Of a stretch of DNA of 32,428 nucleotides, positions 20,849-30,972 are shown piece after piece. Each line of letters begins with the position of its first letter. The first letter of the stretch is position 1. This DNA is from Multifurca ochricompacta (Eukaryota; Basidiomycota; Agaricomycetes; Russulales; Russulaceae), in contig WTXG01000351.1 of assembly GCA_022496185.1 (NCBI GenBank), positions 1 to 32,428 of the forward strand. Reading direction: 5' to 3'. The position numbers and the translations under genes are program-made. The notes beneath the pieces are model-generated. The model was not told the origin of the DNA, made no database searches, and was given only the letters and a program-made list of their open reading frames with translations.

Positions 20849-22437
20849 GTGGCTTCATCCAGCCGAAGCCAGACCTTGCACAATGAAGAACCCATTGACC
20901 GCCAAGATGAGGATAATCTTTCACAACAGATCCTTGGCTCTGCTGTCTGGAAAGACTTTGAAACCAAGTTTGGATACTATGTCTATCATGATGACCAGTA
21001 CCAGCCTGTTGAATACAATGAACACAAGAGGGTTTGGTACCATATCTGTTACTCTCGGAGCCACCATTCCTGGGTCACTACAGGACCTGCCCCACCAGAA
21101 TACAGCTTAGGGCCTTGGAGAGAGAATCCTCCAGCTATCATCACAGATTCAGAACCAGAGGAGTTCCTTGAAGAAAATAGTGAAGACACACAGATCATAG
21201 CCACCAGTTTTACAGCTCCAACAGTTGCACCAGGGAATACCACGTTCAGTAGACCTGCTTTGGTTTCCCCCCATATTACATGGCAAACTTCTGACACCCC
21301 GACTATTGTTTACCCAATCATGTTGACTATTGCCACACAGTTACCTGACCCCGCTCCTGCTGCTCCAGTTCTGAACCTTCCTCCCCCATCAGGATGCCTT
21401 ATGGGAGTTCTGCTGACCACCTTTACTGGCAACCACTCTCAGAGCAAAAAGTTTATGCTCAAGTTCAAGACATTTAAAAATTTCAACCATGATGTCCCAC
21501 AGATTGTCAATCCCTTCCAACACACCAACCTCTTCCTCTCACTCATCAGAGGGGATGCCATAGATGACTGGACCATGGAGCAGATAGAATGGCTGAATGA
21601 TAGGATCACAGCTGGAACAAGGACCACAGATGAGGATCTGTGGGATATAGTGGTGCAATGATTTAAAGACGCCTTCATGGATGGACAGGCCAAACAGAAG
21701 GCTGCTAGAGAGCTGAAAACTTTAAAGATGGAAAGAGGAGACTTGGATGGATATGTCGCCAAGTTCTGCAACCTGGCCAAGTGAGCAGGGTACGATGTGA
21801 ATGAAGAGGCTATGCTCGACCTCTTCTCCCAGGGACTGCCCAATCCCCTGGCGAAAAACATCATCCAATTCCATCACCCTGAATTGTGGAATCAGTGGAC
21901 AAATGCTGCTAGGAGACAACAGCAGGATTACCTCGATTTTCAGACACACTTTGGTGTGGATATGAAGAAGGGTAAAACCCAAGACCAGTGGAAGGTGGCA
22001 TTTGGGGTAAAACCTACAACATCATGAGACCCCAATGCCATGGACACTTTGGCAGACTGAACCAGAGCCTGCGCAGCCCTCACTGATGATGAAAAGAAAA
22101 ATTTAATGAAGGAAGGGCGGTGCTTCCATTGCCGAGCACAGGGACATATGTCCAGATTTTGTCCCAAAAGGACAGTTTGTGCTGCCAAGGCCACTGTGGC
22201 CACCACTTCAACCGCAAACTCCCCTGCCCCACTGCCTATCCCTACTAAAGAAAATCTGCCAACAACCTTGAAAACTAAAGAACAAAAGGTGGAAGCTATC
22301 TGGGAACACATGATGAACGAGGATGAGGTGGTATGTGCCTTGCTGTTGATAAGGCCTTTGGCCACAAGGATTTTTGACTGGCTTGACCCCATTGGCCTGG
22401 GCAAGAGCACTCCATGTAACTTCTGTGTATACTAGTC
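20849..22437 (+). pseudogene. Gypsy-1 gag
   Basis: Particle protein. The open frame begins at GTG 20849 (GTG-GCT-TCA) with no upstream ATG, so the ancestral ATG was probably lost. N-terminal region with FGYYVYHDDQYQPVEY and PWRENPPAI, an acidic stretch (EEFLEENSEDTQ), a Pro-rich linker, then the capsid-like core (FTGNHSQSKKFMLKF, DDWTMEQIEWLNDR, LDLFSQGLPNPLAKNIIQFHHP, QQQDYLDFQTHFGV) and a CCHC knuckle near 22120-22165 (CFHCRAQGHMSRFC). Stops at about 21659, 21782, 22025 and 22057 are all TGA; at two of these gypsy-L has CGA. Confidence 0.9.
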
Positions 22438-22779
22438 ATTTCAAGTCTCTGAAAATACCAGTACATTTTGAAACCAAGCAGAAGACAGCCAACAGATGAA
22501 TCTTGATCAATTCAGGAGCAACCAACAATTTCATTAGTCAAAGGCTCCAAAGAACATTAGGGCTGGGGACACAACTGCTTCCCCAAGAAAAGAACATTGG
22601 AATATAGATGGGATGGCTAACAAAGCTGGAAAAATCACACATTGTTGTGATTTGGAAGTACAGGTCGGAGAGCAAACCAAACAACTCCGCTTTCTCATCA
22701 TGGACCTGGGGGATGAAGATATGGTTTTGGGGTACCCATGGTTGGCTGCATTTGAACCAAAGATTAACTGGCAGAAGCA
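22438..22779 (+). pseudogene. Gypsy-1 protease region, frameshifted, active site changed
   Basis: Aspartic protease domain. The active-site triplet reads INSGATNNFIS: the Asp codon GAT of gypsy-2 and gypsy-L is AAT here (22509-22511), a G-to-A change that would abolish catalysis. Downstream, after frame changes, come WNIDGMANKAGKI, LEVQVGEQTKQLRFLI and VLGYPWLAAFEPKINW. The relic in gypsy-2 (18890-18420) aligns throughout. Confidence 0.8.
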
Positions 22780-25700
22780 ATGATGGACAAAGACTTTTAT
22801 CCAGTCCTCATCACATCCTTAGGATACAACTATGCTGCATGGCACCCTCTTACCCATGCCATAGTCATGGGATCAGTGGTCACCTGGAGTGATGTGGAAC
22901 CTGTGGATCAGGTATATTGTTATGTTACAAAGGCATCAGAATTAGCCCAGGCAGAGGTGCAAAAGAACCCAGAAAAGATGTTCAAAGAGGTAGTTCCGAT
23001 GGAATATCATCGACACTGGAAGGTCTTTTCAGAGGAGGAATCACAACATTTCCCTCCCTCTTGACCATGGGATCACACCATTGATTTTGTCCCAGATGCT
23101 CCACAATTGGTTGACTGTAAAATTTACCTGCTATTGCAGCCAGAAAAGGAGGCACTTTCTGCTTTCCTAGAAGAGCACTTAGCAAAAGGATATATATGAC
23201 CCTCTAATTCTCCTTACACCTCACCCTTCTTCTTCATCAAAAAGAAAGACGGAAAGCTATGACCAGTACAAGACTACAGACAAATCAACGAGTTAATGGT
23301 GAAAAACAACTATCCACTCCCTCTGATCTTGGAAATCATTGACAAAATGTGTGACAAAGCCTTGTTTTCAAAAATGGATGTCTGTTGGGGTTACAATAAT
23401 ATCCACATTCGAGAAGGCAACCAGCCCAAAGCTGCCTTTAAGACCAACCAAGGACTCTTTGAACCTAATGTCATGTTCTTCAGCTTAACGAACTCACCTG
23501 CAACTTTCCAGTCAATGATGAATCACATCTTCCGAGACCTGATCCTTACAGAGGAAGTAGTCATGTATATGGATGACATCTTAGTGGCTACAAAGAATGA
23601 CGTCAATCATCATTGAGCTCAAGTCCACAAGGTACTTGATATTTTGGCAAAACACAATCTCTACTTGAAACCAGCCAAGTGTTTGTTCAAACAGACAAGT
23701 GTTGAATATCTGGGTGTCATCCTGGAAGGTGGTCAAGTACATATGGACCCCATAAAAGTACAAGGCATTCAGGAATGGTCTACTCCCCAGTGTACCAAGG
23801 ACATCAGATCATTCATTGGCTTTTGCAACTTCTATCAATGATTTGTCAAAGGATTCTCTGCCATAGTCTGACCACTCAACGATCTATTAAAGAAGGACAT
23901 ACTTTGGCACTGGGATACATCACAACAGAAGGCTTTTGACCAAATAAAAACGATCATTAGTTCAGAACCCATTCTTATTCAACCTGATCTAGAAAAGCCA
24001 TTTGAACTTGAAGTCGATGCCTCCATGTATGCCAATGGGGCTGTCCTCTCACAATGTGACCACACAGGGATTCTCCACCCTGTCACATTTTATTCAGAAA
24101 CCTTTTCATTGGCAGAAAGGAACTATGACATATGGGATAGAGAACTATTGGCCATTGTAAAGGCATTACGACATTGGTGGCCATATTTGGCCAGATCCCT
24201 GCACAAAACTGTCATCTATACAGACCACTCCAACCTCCTTTACTGGCGAGAACCTCATAAAATTAGTCAGCAAGTGGCACATGAAGTTTTAGAGCTTGAA
24301 GAGTACAACTTCACACTCAAACACCTCCCTGGAGCTCGTAATGCACATGCAGATGCCCTGTCCAGACCGGCCAGTAGTGATGAAGGAGAGAATGACAACA
24401 ACAATATTGTAGTCTTACCAGAAGATGTCTTTGCAAAAACAGCTGTTATCAGCCTTCATGACATGGATCTTTGGGCCCAGGTGACACAGAACATGAATCA
24501 GGAATTGTGTAAATCCTGGGTAGAACCCCACAACTTGAAAATGAAAGATGGCCTATGGTGGAAAGATGGTGATTGATTGGTTGTCACTGGTGGCAACAAT
24601 GTTAAGAGGGGGGTGATTCATTTTCACCACAATCTTCCCTCCGCAGGACACCCCGGCATTGCAAATACTTATGCCCTTGCCAAACAAGATTACTGGTGGC
24701 CAAATATGAAGAAAGATGTGGAAGCATATGTCAAGGGATGTGCAGAGTGTCAGGCAAATAAAGTAAACACACACCCAAAACCACCAGCACTTTCACCCAT
24801 CACACCGATTGCAATGGCCCCCTTCCAAACCATCGCCATGGATTTTATTGTCAAGTTGCCACCATCACGAGGATATGACTCCATACTTACTGTCACAGAC
24901 CATGATTGCTCAAAGGCCGTGCTCTTCATTCCCTGTAATGAGACAATATCAGCCAAAGGAGTTGCCAAACTGTACTTAGACCATGTATATTGGCATTATG
25001 GACTTCCTCAAAAGATCATATCCGACCAAGACCCACAGTTTGTGTCCATGTTTGCATGAGCCCTGTGTAAACACCTTGATATCCAACAGAACATCTCCAC
25101 AGCTTACCATCCTCAAACTGATGGTCAATCAGAATGGACAAACCAATGGCTGGAGCAGTATCTTTGCTTTTGGTGTAATGAGTGACAGGATGACTGGGCA
25201 GAATGGCTGGCAACAGCAGAGTTTGCACATAACAGCTGGCAAAATGGGACAACAAAGACTTCCCCCTTCTTCCTTATTATGGGATGGAACCCCCATACCA
25301 CCTGGATTGACAAACCCACCAATGTGCCATCCGTAACTCAGCATATCGGCCAATGGGAAGAGATATGGGAATCAGCCAATAGAAATCTTCAGAAGGTGCA
25401 AAAGACCCTGGCCAAGAAACCCACAAAGTTTATGCCCTATCAAGTCAGAGATCAAGTCTGGCTAGAAGGGCGCAATATCCACATGTCGCATCCAACAGCA
25501 AAACTAGCTCCTAGGCGCCACAGTCCATTTGTAATAGAACAGAAGCTGTCAGATGTTACATACAAGCTGATGTTGCCACCTACTTGGAAGATTCACCCTG
25601 TTTATCATGCCAACCTTCTCACACTGTACAAAGAGACAGCCATACATGGGCAGAATTTCCCAAGACCCCCTCCCAAGCTAGTCGACAGAGAACCAGAATG

Positions 25701-26130
25701 GGAGGTAGAACGTATTGCCAATGCCAAGTGGAGAGGACGAGGGCACAAGCAAAGCCTTTATTATCTGATCAAATGGAAGGGCTTCCCTGATGCCAACAAC
25801 TTGTGGGAAGCTGCTGTGGACATCTTTGTGCCCAAGCTAATCAAGGACTTCTATAGGTGCCATCCTGAGGCAGATAAAGAAGGGGTTGCAATATATTCAC
25901 TACAACAACTTCTTCCTCCAAAGCAACCCAGAATAAATCCTATGTCTCCCTCCAGTGTCCACACCTCTGCTGCTATCAATGCATTTCCACTACTTTCTCC
26001 TTTGCACCCTCCTTCTTGCCCATTGTCTCCTATTGATTATGATGTGCTGCCAGAGTGGCCGAAGGGAACAAAGCCTCCAACATCAACAATGATTTTACTC
26101 TGCCCAAGCACCCCCACCCAAATGACTTAA
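22780..26130 (+). pseudogene. Gypsy-1 pol: RT, RNase H, integrase, chromodomain
   Basis: RT: YTSPFFFIKKKDGK, FSKMDVCWGYNNIHI and the YMDD box at 23566-23577. RNase H: FELEVDASMYANGAVLSQ, WDRELLAIVKALRHW and YTDHSNLLYW. Integrase: zinc motif (SAGHPGIANT, then CAECQ), catalytic residues Asp 24841-24843, Asp 25024-25026 and Glu 25132-25134, giving D-x35-E, then the chromodomain near 25755-25840 (YYLIKWKGFPDANNLWE), which in this class tethers integration to histone-marked chromatin. Nine in-frame stops, all TGA, for example at KL*PVQDYR, FYQ*FVKGF and FA*ALCKHL, where relatives have Arg. Catalytic residues of RT and integrase survive. A frame change near 25070-25280 precedes the chromodomain part, which ends at 26130. 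Confidence 0.93.
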
Positions 26131-27131
26131 TTGATGTCAACTTTGGCAATGAGGCCCCAGAATTCCCATTCTTCCCAAATGACCCCACCTCTAGATTTTA
26201 CTTCCCACTCATGATCCCATCGTCCAGAAATGATGGCATGACAGAGGTGGCCAAGTACATCTATTATACAAATGAAGGTATGGATGTGGCAGGATGTTTG
26301 GAAAAGGGGGGACCAGTCTATGGGGCCCTGGTATATTTGGAAGAGAAAAAGGTTGACCGGCTCCATTATGTCTTAGGGCTGGAGCACTTAAGGCATCTGT
26401 TGAGCACTGACCCTTGCACCTTCACCATCAATGAGGTACTTCAAGACTTGTGCATGCCACGACTCACTGCTGAAGTCGCACAACTGTGCAAGTTCCAGGT
26501 GCTCAAGGACAATCTCAACATGCAGTGCCATGATTATGAATGACAGATGGTGAGGATTTCTTGGGGGATTTTTGATATTGAGCAGCACCTGGCGTCTATT
26601 AGGACGTGGCTGGAGTTGGGAGAGGCATACCAGACTATATCCAAACACTAAGCTGACATCTTTGCCCGACCCCTTCCCTGTTGCCGCCTTGAGTTGGCAC
26701 CCCATCTCAACCCAAGCTGTCTTGAAATGCCCTGCCTCCATGAAAACCCGAATGGTCATCTTTGCTGGCACTGCAATAGCAAGTACCATCTCAGCTGGTC
26801 CTGCCCTACAGCCAAGAAGCAATGTTGACACTGCCAAAGCACCTCGCACTGGAGTTGCCAGTGTTTATTCCAAAGGCTCACACAAGCCCCCAATGTTCTC
26901 AACCCCTCCAGATGGTGTGGCAAGTGTCTCTCCCATAATGCCAGACATTGAGAAATCAATTGTCATGTTTATGACAGCTGCTTTCACTGTGGGAGGTGAG
27001 GGCCCTATGGTTTTCTATGAACACATGTTTGCCCCATGGATGAAGACAAGGAGAATTATGATGCTGACCACTACACTGTAGTGGATGACTACCTCTCCTT
27101 GGTACAGGATGATGATGGTATGCCAATCTAG
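26055..27131 (+). pseudogene. Gypsy-1 third frame with C-terminal zinc knuckles
   Basis: One continuous frame overlapping the pol end by 76 nt and running to TAG 27129-27131, 18 nt before the purine tract. No ATG before 26211, so expression by frameshift or splicing would be needed. Part 1 (about residues 20-165) is a folded-looking acidic region (EVAKYIYYTNEGMDV, LEKGGPVYGALVYLEE, LGLEHLRHLLS). Part 2 has two exact C-x2-C-x4-H-x4-C knuckles at 26763-26804 and 26823-26864 and a looser Cys/His group after 26910. Internal stops: 26541, 26826, 26949, 26997 and 27018 (TGA) and 26649 (TAA). It has no envelope features such as a signal peptide or membrane segment. Function unknown; knuckles suggest nucleic-acid binding. 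Confidence 0.65.
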
Positions 27132-27149
27132 CTGGCTCTGCTAGGACTT

Positions 27150-27162
27150 AGAGAGGGGGTAA
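27150..27162 (+). other. Polypurine tract of gypsy-1
   Basis: AGAGAGGGGGTAA abutting the 3' LTR start TGTTATGAACCC. Confidence 0.8.
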
Positions 27163-27758
27163 TGTTATGAACCCTGCTACATTGTCTTTTCTTTCATTCG
27201 TGCCTTGTGACTTGTTGTTTGACCTTGTTTGACCTTTGTTGACTCTGTTTATGCTTCTTTTGTACTTGTTTGTTTCTTATCTTTGACTCAGGCTGTGCTT
27301 ATCTCTGACTCATACATTACATGTGAACTCTTACATATTTTCCCACCAGAATTGCAACTATACCAGATTCATCTCCGTATATTCTCACCTGGCCCACCCT
27401 TGCTCTGTCTCCCCCTTTAGTTATATTACAACTTTGTTGATATGCCAAGTACTTTACTCCAATTCAGACTCTGATCCCTATTACATATATAAGGCCCGCT
27501 TAGATAGCCCTGTATGCTTTAGACTCAACTTCTCAATTGGCTTGGTGCATTACCTTCTGGGTGATCTCTAAGAACCAACCTCTGAATCGTCTCAGTGCTT
27601 CTGGCACTTTTCCACTCACCAATACCAAGGGATTAGCTCCTTGGTATTGACTCATCACTCGCCTCCATATACTTGTAACACAGTGTACAACTGACTTCGT
27701 AGTTCTGCTACATGACTTAAGTTACATGTCATGCTGAATGCCCGCACCAGGTGTTACA
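27163..27758 (+). repeat. Gypsy-1 3' LTR
   Basis: 596 bp, TGTTATGAACCC to GTGTTACA, with TATA box at 27486-27493. It differs from the 5' LTR mainly by transitions, many of which pair CG in one copy with TG or CA in the other. Confidence 0.95.
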
Positions 27759-27788
27759 TCTGGGGTAGTACTCCAGAAAGTCATCTGG
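27759..27788 (-). pseudogene. Gypsy-2 gag sliver
   Basis: Thirty bases reading LSGVLP on the minus strand, the direct upstream continuation of QIFTGDHS at 19825 once gypsy-1 is removed. Followed by a solo LTR. Confidence 0.8.
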
Positions 27789-28297
27789 TGTCACAGTTAG
27801 GTGTGGAACTGTGTTGAAGTCGAACAAGAGCGGGCCTTTCAAGTTGAAGCAAGGCAAGGTTCAAAGTTACAATAGAGTCAAGATCTAGTCAAGCCCATGA
27901 TGAAGTCAGAGGGCACACACGCAAGAATTGAAGTCAACAGCAGAGATGCTCAGTCCTGCAACAAGTTCAAGATGATGAAGGCTCTCCAAGTTGCATCTTG
28001 GAGAGTTCAAGTGGGGCTCTAACTGAGAGGATTCAATGAAGTCCGAAGCACCTTTGATTGAACACAAGAGAACAGACTTAGTCTGTCTCTCTGCTTTACT
28101 GTACTTTAAATACAAGTAGTTCTAGCTATGTCATAGTAAATAGAAGGTTCTAGGACTATGACATAGTATCTAAATGGTTGCGCAGTAGAACTAGCTAGAA
28201 CTAAGGAGAATTAGGAGGGGTTAGGCCCTCAGTAAGCAAACACCAGTGAAACACGATATCAAGTCATTAGTAACATCGCAGGGAGAATTCTGTCACA
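27789..28297 (+). repeat. Solo LTR, family A, copy 2
   Basis: 509 bp, TGTCACAGTTAGG to TTCTGTCACA, flanked by TCTGG (27784-27788 and 28298-28302). Reverse-complement match to 2346-2863. Inserted in gypsy-2 gag. Confidence 0.92.
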
Positions 28298-28326
28298 TCT
28301 GGATGGAGGCAGGATGTTTGGGGCAG
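28298..28326 (-). pseudogene. Gypsy-2 gag sliver
   Basis: Minus strand reads APNILPPSR, matching the Pro-rich linker before the capsid part in gypsy-1 (LNLPPPSG). It joins the two neighbouring gypsy-2 pieces. Confidence 0.7.
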
Positions 28327-28915
28327 TGTTACATCCAGTGCGGGATGTTCCACATGACTTGTGTGACAGCATTCATTCGTAATCAGATAAGGGACCAATA
28401 AGACCCCTTGGAGTTCATATGAAAGAAGTCAAAGTCAAAGAGGCTGTACTCTAAGACGATGTTGAGTGGAAAGTACCAGAAGTACTTGAGACAGTCAAGT
28501 CAGAGCTTTCAAAGGGGAGTCCAGAAGACAAGCACCGATGTATTCAATAAGTCGAGTCTGAGGTCTACAGTGTAGCTACAGCAGACTTATATACATAATC
28601 GAGTGGGCGTCTAGGAGATAAGAGATACGGAGTCAGGTGGGCCCAAATATACGGAAGCGGACAGTGTAAAGCCTGGCTTCTGATAGGGAATTAAGTAAGT
28701 GTCCGGTCTTAGAGATAAGAAGATAAGAAACAAAGGAAACACAAGCAAGTGTAAACAACACGTCAACATGTACAATCAACAGTCACGGGAGGGGAGTAAG
28801 GCATGTGAGGGATCCCAGGATGGGGACATGATCAAGAAGTGGAGAGTAGGTGGAAGGGAAGGGTCCGCATTAGGGAGAGTGAAGAAAAGTGGGGTACTAG
28901 GCCCTGGTCGTAACA
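28327..28915 (-). repeat. Solo LTR, family B
   Basis: 589 bp with TGTTACATCC at the left and GGTCGTAACA at the right, flanked by GGCAG (28322-28326 and 28916-28920). Minus orientation is favoured by TATATAAG on that strand (28586-28593) and by its minus-strand end CCGCACTGGATGTAACA, which resembles the end of the gypsy-1 LTR (CCGCACCAGGTGTTACA). Probably a gypsy-class LTR. Small frames inside are not genes. Confidence 0.85.
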
Positions 28916-29052
28916 GGCAGCTATGATGGCTGGGGTGGGGGCAGAGGATTGGAGGTGGGATCTGGGAGTTGTGTGGCAATGGTGGACATGGTGGGGAGGA
29001 CAGTATTGGTGGATTGTGTGGATATCTGGGGAGTTGCTAATGCAGGGTAGTG
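28916..29052 (-). pseudogene. Gypsy-2 gag N-terminal linker piece
   Basis: Minus strand reads ALATPQISTQST, then MSTIATQLPDP and a Pro-rich end, matching gypsy-1 gag (MLTIATQLPDP). The rest of the gag N-terminus is missing where the GGGTA-rich repeat begins. Confidence 0.8.
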
Positions 29053-29390
29053 AATAGCAGGGGTAACCCCTGGGTATCTTCATTGGTACCTGTACCCATA
29101 CCCATACCCATCACTATGGGTATGGGTAACCCACAGGTTACCTGTGTAAATGCATGCAAGTTTTTTGCTTGCATTGTGCATTTCGGATAACCAGCCTGGG
29201 CCATCCCGGTCAAGGAGATACACAACACATTCATTTGTGGCTACTCAGGATCCTTCAAAGATTCCTGTTTTATATTCATAAGATTAAGATAATTCATTAT
29301 TCTATTGTTGTTTTATTATTCTGGTTTCAATTTTATACAAGTGCAACTAAAATCCACCCCAATATACAAAGATGATTAGATAGATGTTAT
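29053..29390 (+). repeat. Dispersed repeat R1 with GGGTA-rich head
   Basis: Begins GGGGTAACCCCTGGGTATC, followed by a perfect 13-bp hairpin (TACCCATACCCAT 29099-29111 with ATGGGTATGGGTA 29116-29128, 4-nt loop). Then GCTTGCATTGTGCATTT, CAGCCTGGGCCATCC, GGTCAAGGAGATACACA, GTGGCTACTCAGGATCC and an AT-rich tail. A direct copy follows at 29456. Related to repeat X at 3090. No coding potential. Confidence 0.75.
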
Positions 29391-29455
29391 AGAACATTGA
29401 TGAAAAGCCTGTCAGATAACCACATAGAATGCAAAAATAATTGACAAATGCATAG

Positions 29456-29760
29456 TGATTGGCAGGGGTAACCCCTGGATATTTGTTTTGATACCCAGGT
29501 TACCCATAAAATGAAACACATGCAAGTTCTTTACTTGCATTGCACATTTTGGACACTCAGCCTGGTCCATCCTGGTCAAGGAGATACACACTTGGATACA
29601 ATGCATTCATTTGTGGCTACTCAGGATCCCTCAATAATTGCTGATTTATGTTCAGAAGATTAAGTTTATTCTTTATTTACATTATTATTTTATTTCATTT
29701 TGTGGAACAGGCATGGCACAGGCTTGTACTTTAGATGTACTATATCAGCTACTAGATTAA
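29456..29760 (+). repeat. Dispersed repeat R2, second copy
   Basis: Same order as R1: GGGGTAACCCCTGGATAT, TTGCATTGCACATTTTGG, CAGCCTGGTCCATCC, GGTCAAGGAGATACACA, GGCTACTCAGGATCC and an AT-rich tail. It lacks the long hairpin of R1. Confidence 0.75.
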
Positions 29761-30370
29761 ATGAACATGTTATCTCATTATCTTGTTTAATGATGTGATT
29801 TGATCATATGTCAGATCTTAGATGTATATTCTATGTATCTAATTAATTTGTGAATGTGTTTCTGTTGTGTTATCTATGCATGATCACAATCTTGTCAGAC
29901 CAATGGAAAATCAAAGCCATGATTGTTAAGTCAACCTTCCTTAATAGGAAGGAGATCAGACCAATATGCTGGTCCATGTGATGCAATGTAGTTGCTGCTC
30001 TATGCAGCCTGTAGATACATGTGGGCCTTGTTTCAGTAAAATAAATTGATAATTAGATTATAGAATAGTCTAAAGTAGTCTAGAGTGTATTTTAGATAGT
30101 GCCAGACCAGCAGAATTGATCATGCATTAATAAAACAGTTGCATCATGACTTTCAAGAGAGTGGATCACTGATAACACTTTTATTTTATATCGCACCATT
30201 GATCTGCTTTGATATTTCATAGGATAACACTAGAATATATTTACAGAAACCCTGTAGCATACATCAAATTTAATCTTGTCATTTGTTTGCTACAGATGTA
30301 TTTTATCATTACATTTCTGCTGATCTTGTCAATGACCAATGACCACTTATACCCACCAAACCTGCTGCAC
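29761..30370. other. AT-rich stretch without recognisable features
   Basis: No frame with motifs, no repeat structure that I can match elsewhere in the window, and many stops on both strands. Short frames such as the one at 30209-30454 look random. Confidence 0.5.
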
Positions 30371-30470
30371 AGGTATGGGTTTCTGGTGGGTTGGGAGTTG
30401 TATACCTGTACCTGTACCCATCAAAACCCACAGTGCTTACCCACATGGGTATGAAAACCCTTGCTGATCC
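30371..30470. repeat. GGGTA/TACCC-rich fragment
   Basis: GGTATGGGTTTCTGGTGGGT, then TACCTGTACCTGTACCCATC and TTACCCACATGGGTATG. Resembles the head of R1 and is probably a piece of the same repeat type. Confidence 0.5.
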
Positions 30471-30473
30471 CTA

Positions 30474-30799
30474 CCCAGAGGTGTCCAATGGGGCTAATAT
30501 TTCAAGGATTGGGCTATCCATACCAGGCTTCAATATTGCTGTCTTAAAACTGCTGGTTTGCCTTCTTGGAATTGTGTTTTGGTCATTGTCCTGCTGAAAC
30601 ATGCTTTCACCCTCCACCATTTCCAAGTTTTCAAACCTTTCCACCACTCCACCATCCAAAATATCACAGTACTGGCATGGATTCATGATCCCTAAACCCT
30701 GTAAGCATTCCTAGTCCATTCCACCCCATACAAGACCAATACCATAAGTTCTTCCTCCATGCTTGACTGTTGGAGTGGTGGTTCTGTCAGAGAGTGGTT
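30474..30799 (-). pseudogene. Tc1 transposase relic, C-terminal half (inverted piece)
   Basis: Minus strand reads VKHGGGRTYG, then after a break CQYCDILDGGVVERFENLEM and FQQDND, followed by a one-base deletion that shifts the frame. Very close to 350-660 of Tc1-a. It lies head to head with the plus-strand piece that follows. Confidence 0.85.
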
Positions 30800-30972
30800 A
30801 CCATGAAAATTGGACAGTGGATGACTGGAAAAGGATCTTGTGGTCAGGTGAGACTATAATGAACAGAATTGGTTCAGACAGAAGGAGCTACACTTGGAAA
30901 AATAAGGGAGAACCACCCTCTGACAGAACCACCACTCCAACAGTCAAGCATGGAGGAGGAAGAACTTATGGT
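30800..30972 (+). pseudogene. Tc1 transposase relic, central part
   Basis: YHENWTVDDWKRILWSGET, INRIGSDRRSYTWKNKGEPP and VKHGGGRTYG. The first catalytic Asp is Gly (GGT at 30847-30849), as in Tc1-a. The last 62 bp (30911-30972) are repeated inverted at 30741-30799. It ends where the short inverted-repeat element begins at the TACAGT motif. Confidence 0.85.

Larger units (their letters stand above)
19826..27758 (+). mobile_element. Gypsy-1: full-length but inactivated Ty3/gypsy chromovirus
   Basis: 7.9 kb, both LTRs present, flanked by TCTGG (19821-19825 and 27759-27763). Inserted into gypsy-2 gag just upstream of its FTGDHS motif. Order: LTR, gag, protease, RT, RNase H, integrase, chromodomain, a third frame, purine tract, LTR. 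Thirteen in-frame stops in gag-pol, all TGA, plus several frameshifts in the protease region. The LTRs differ at several sites, mostly C/T or G/A changes, so insertion is not very recent. Confidence 0.95.

Noticed and set aside
26055..27131. Third frame of gypsy-1 as an envelope gene
   Set aside because: No signal peptide, membrane segment or cleavage site; knuckles point to nucleic-acid binding instead.
20849..27131. TGA recoded as a sense codon
   Set aside because: Frameshifts, a lost ATG and a protease active-site change show ordinary decay, and relatives have CGA or other Arg codons at the sites.
28699..28926. Small plus-strand frame as a gene
   Set aside because: It lies within the family B solo LTR and crosses its border into gypsy-2.
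29091..29131. Telomere-like repeat
   Set aside because: The unit is TACCCA/TGGGTA in a short hairpin, not a TTAGGG array, and it sits inside a dispersed repeat.
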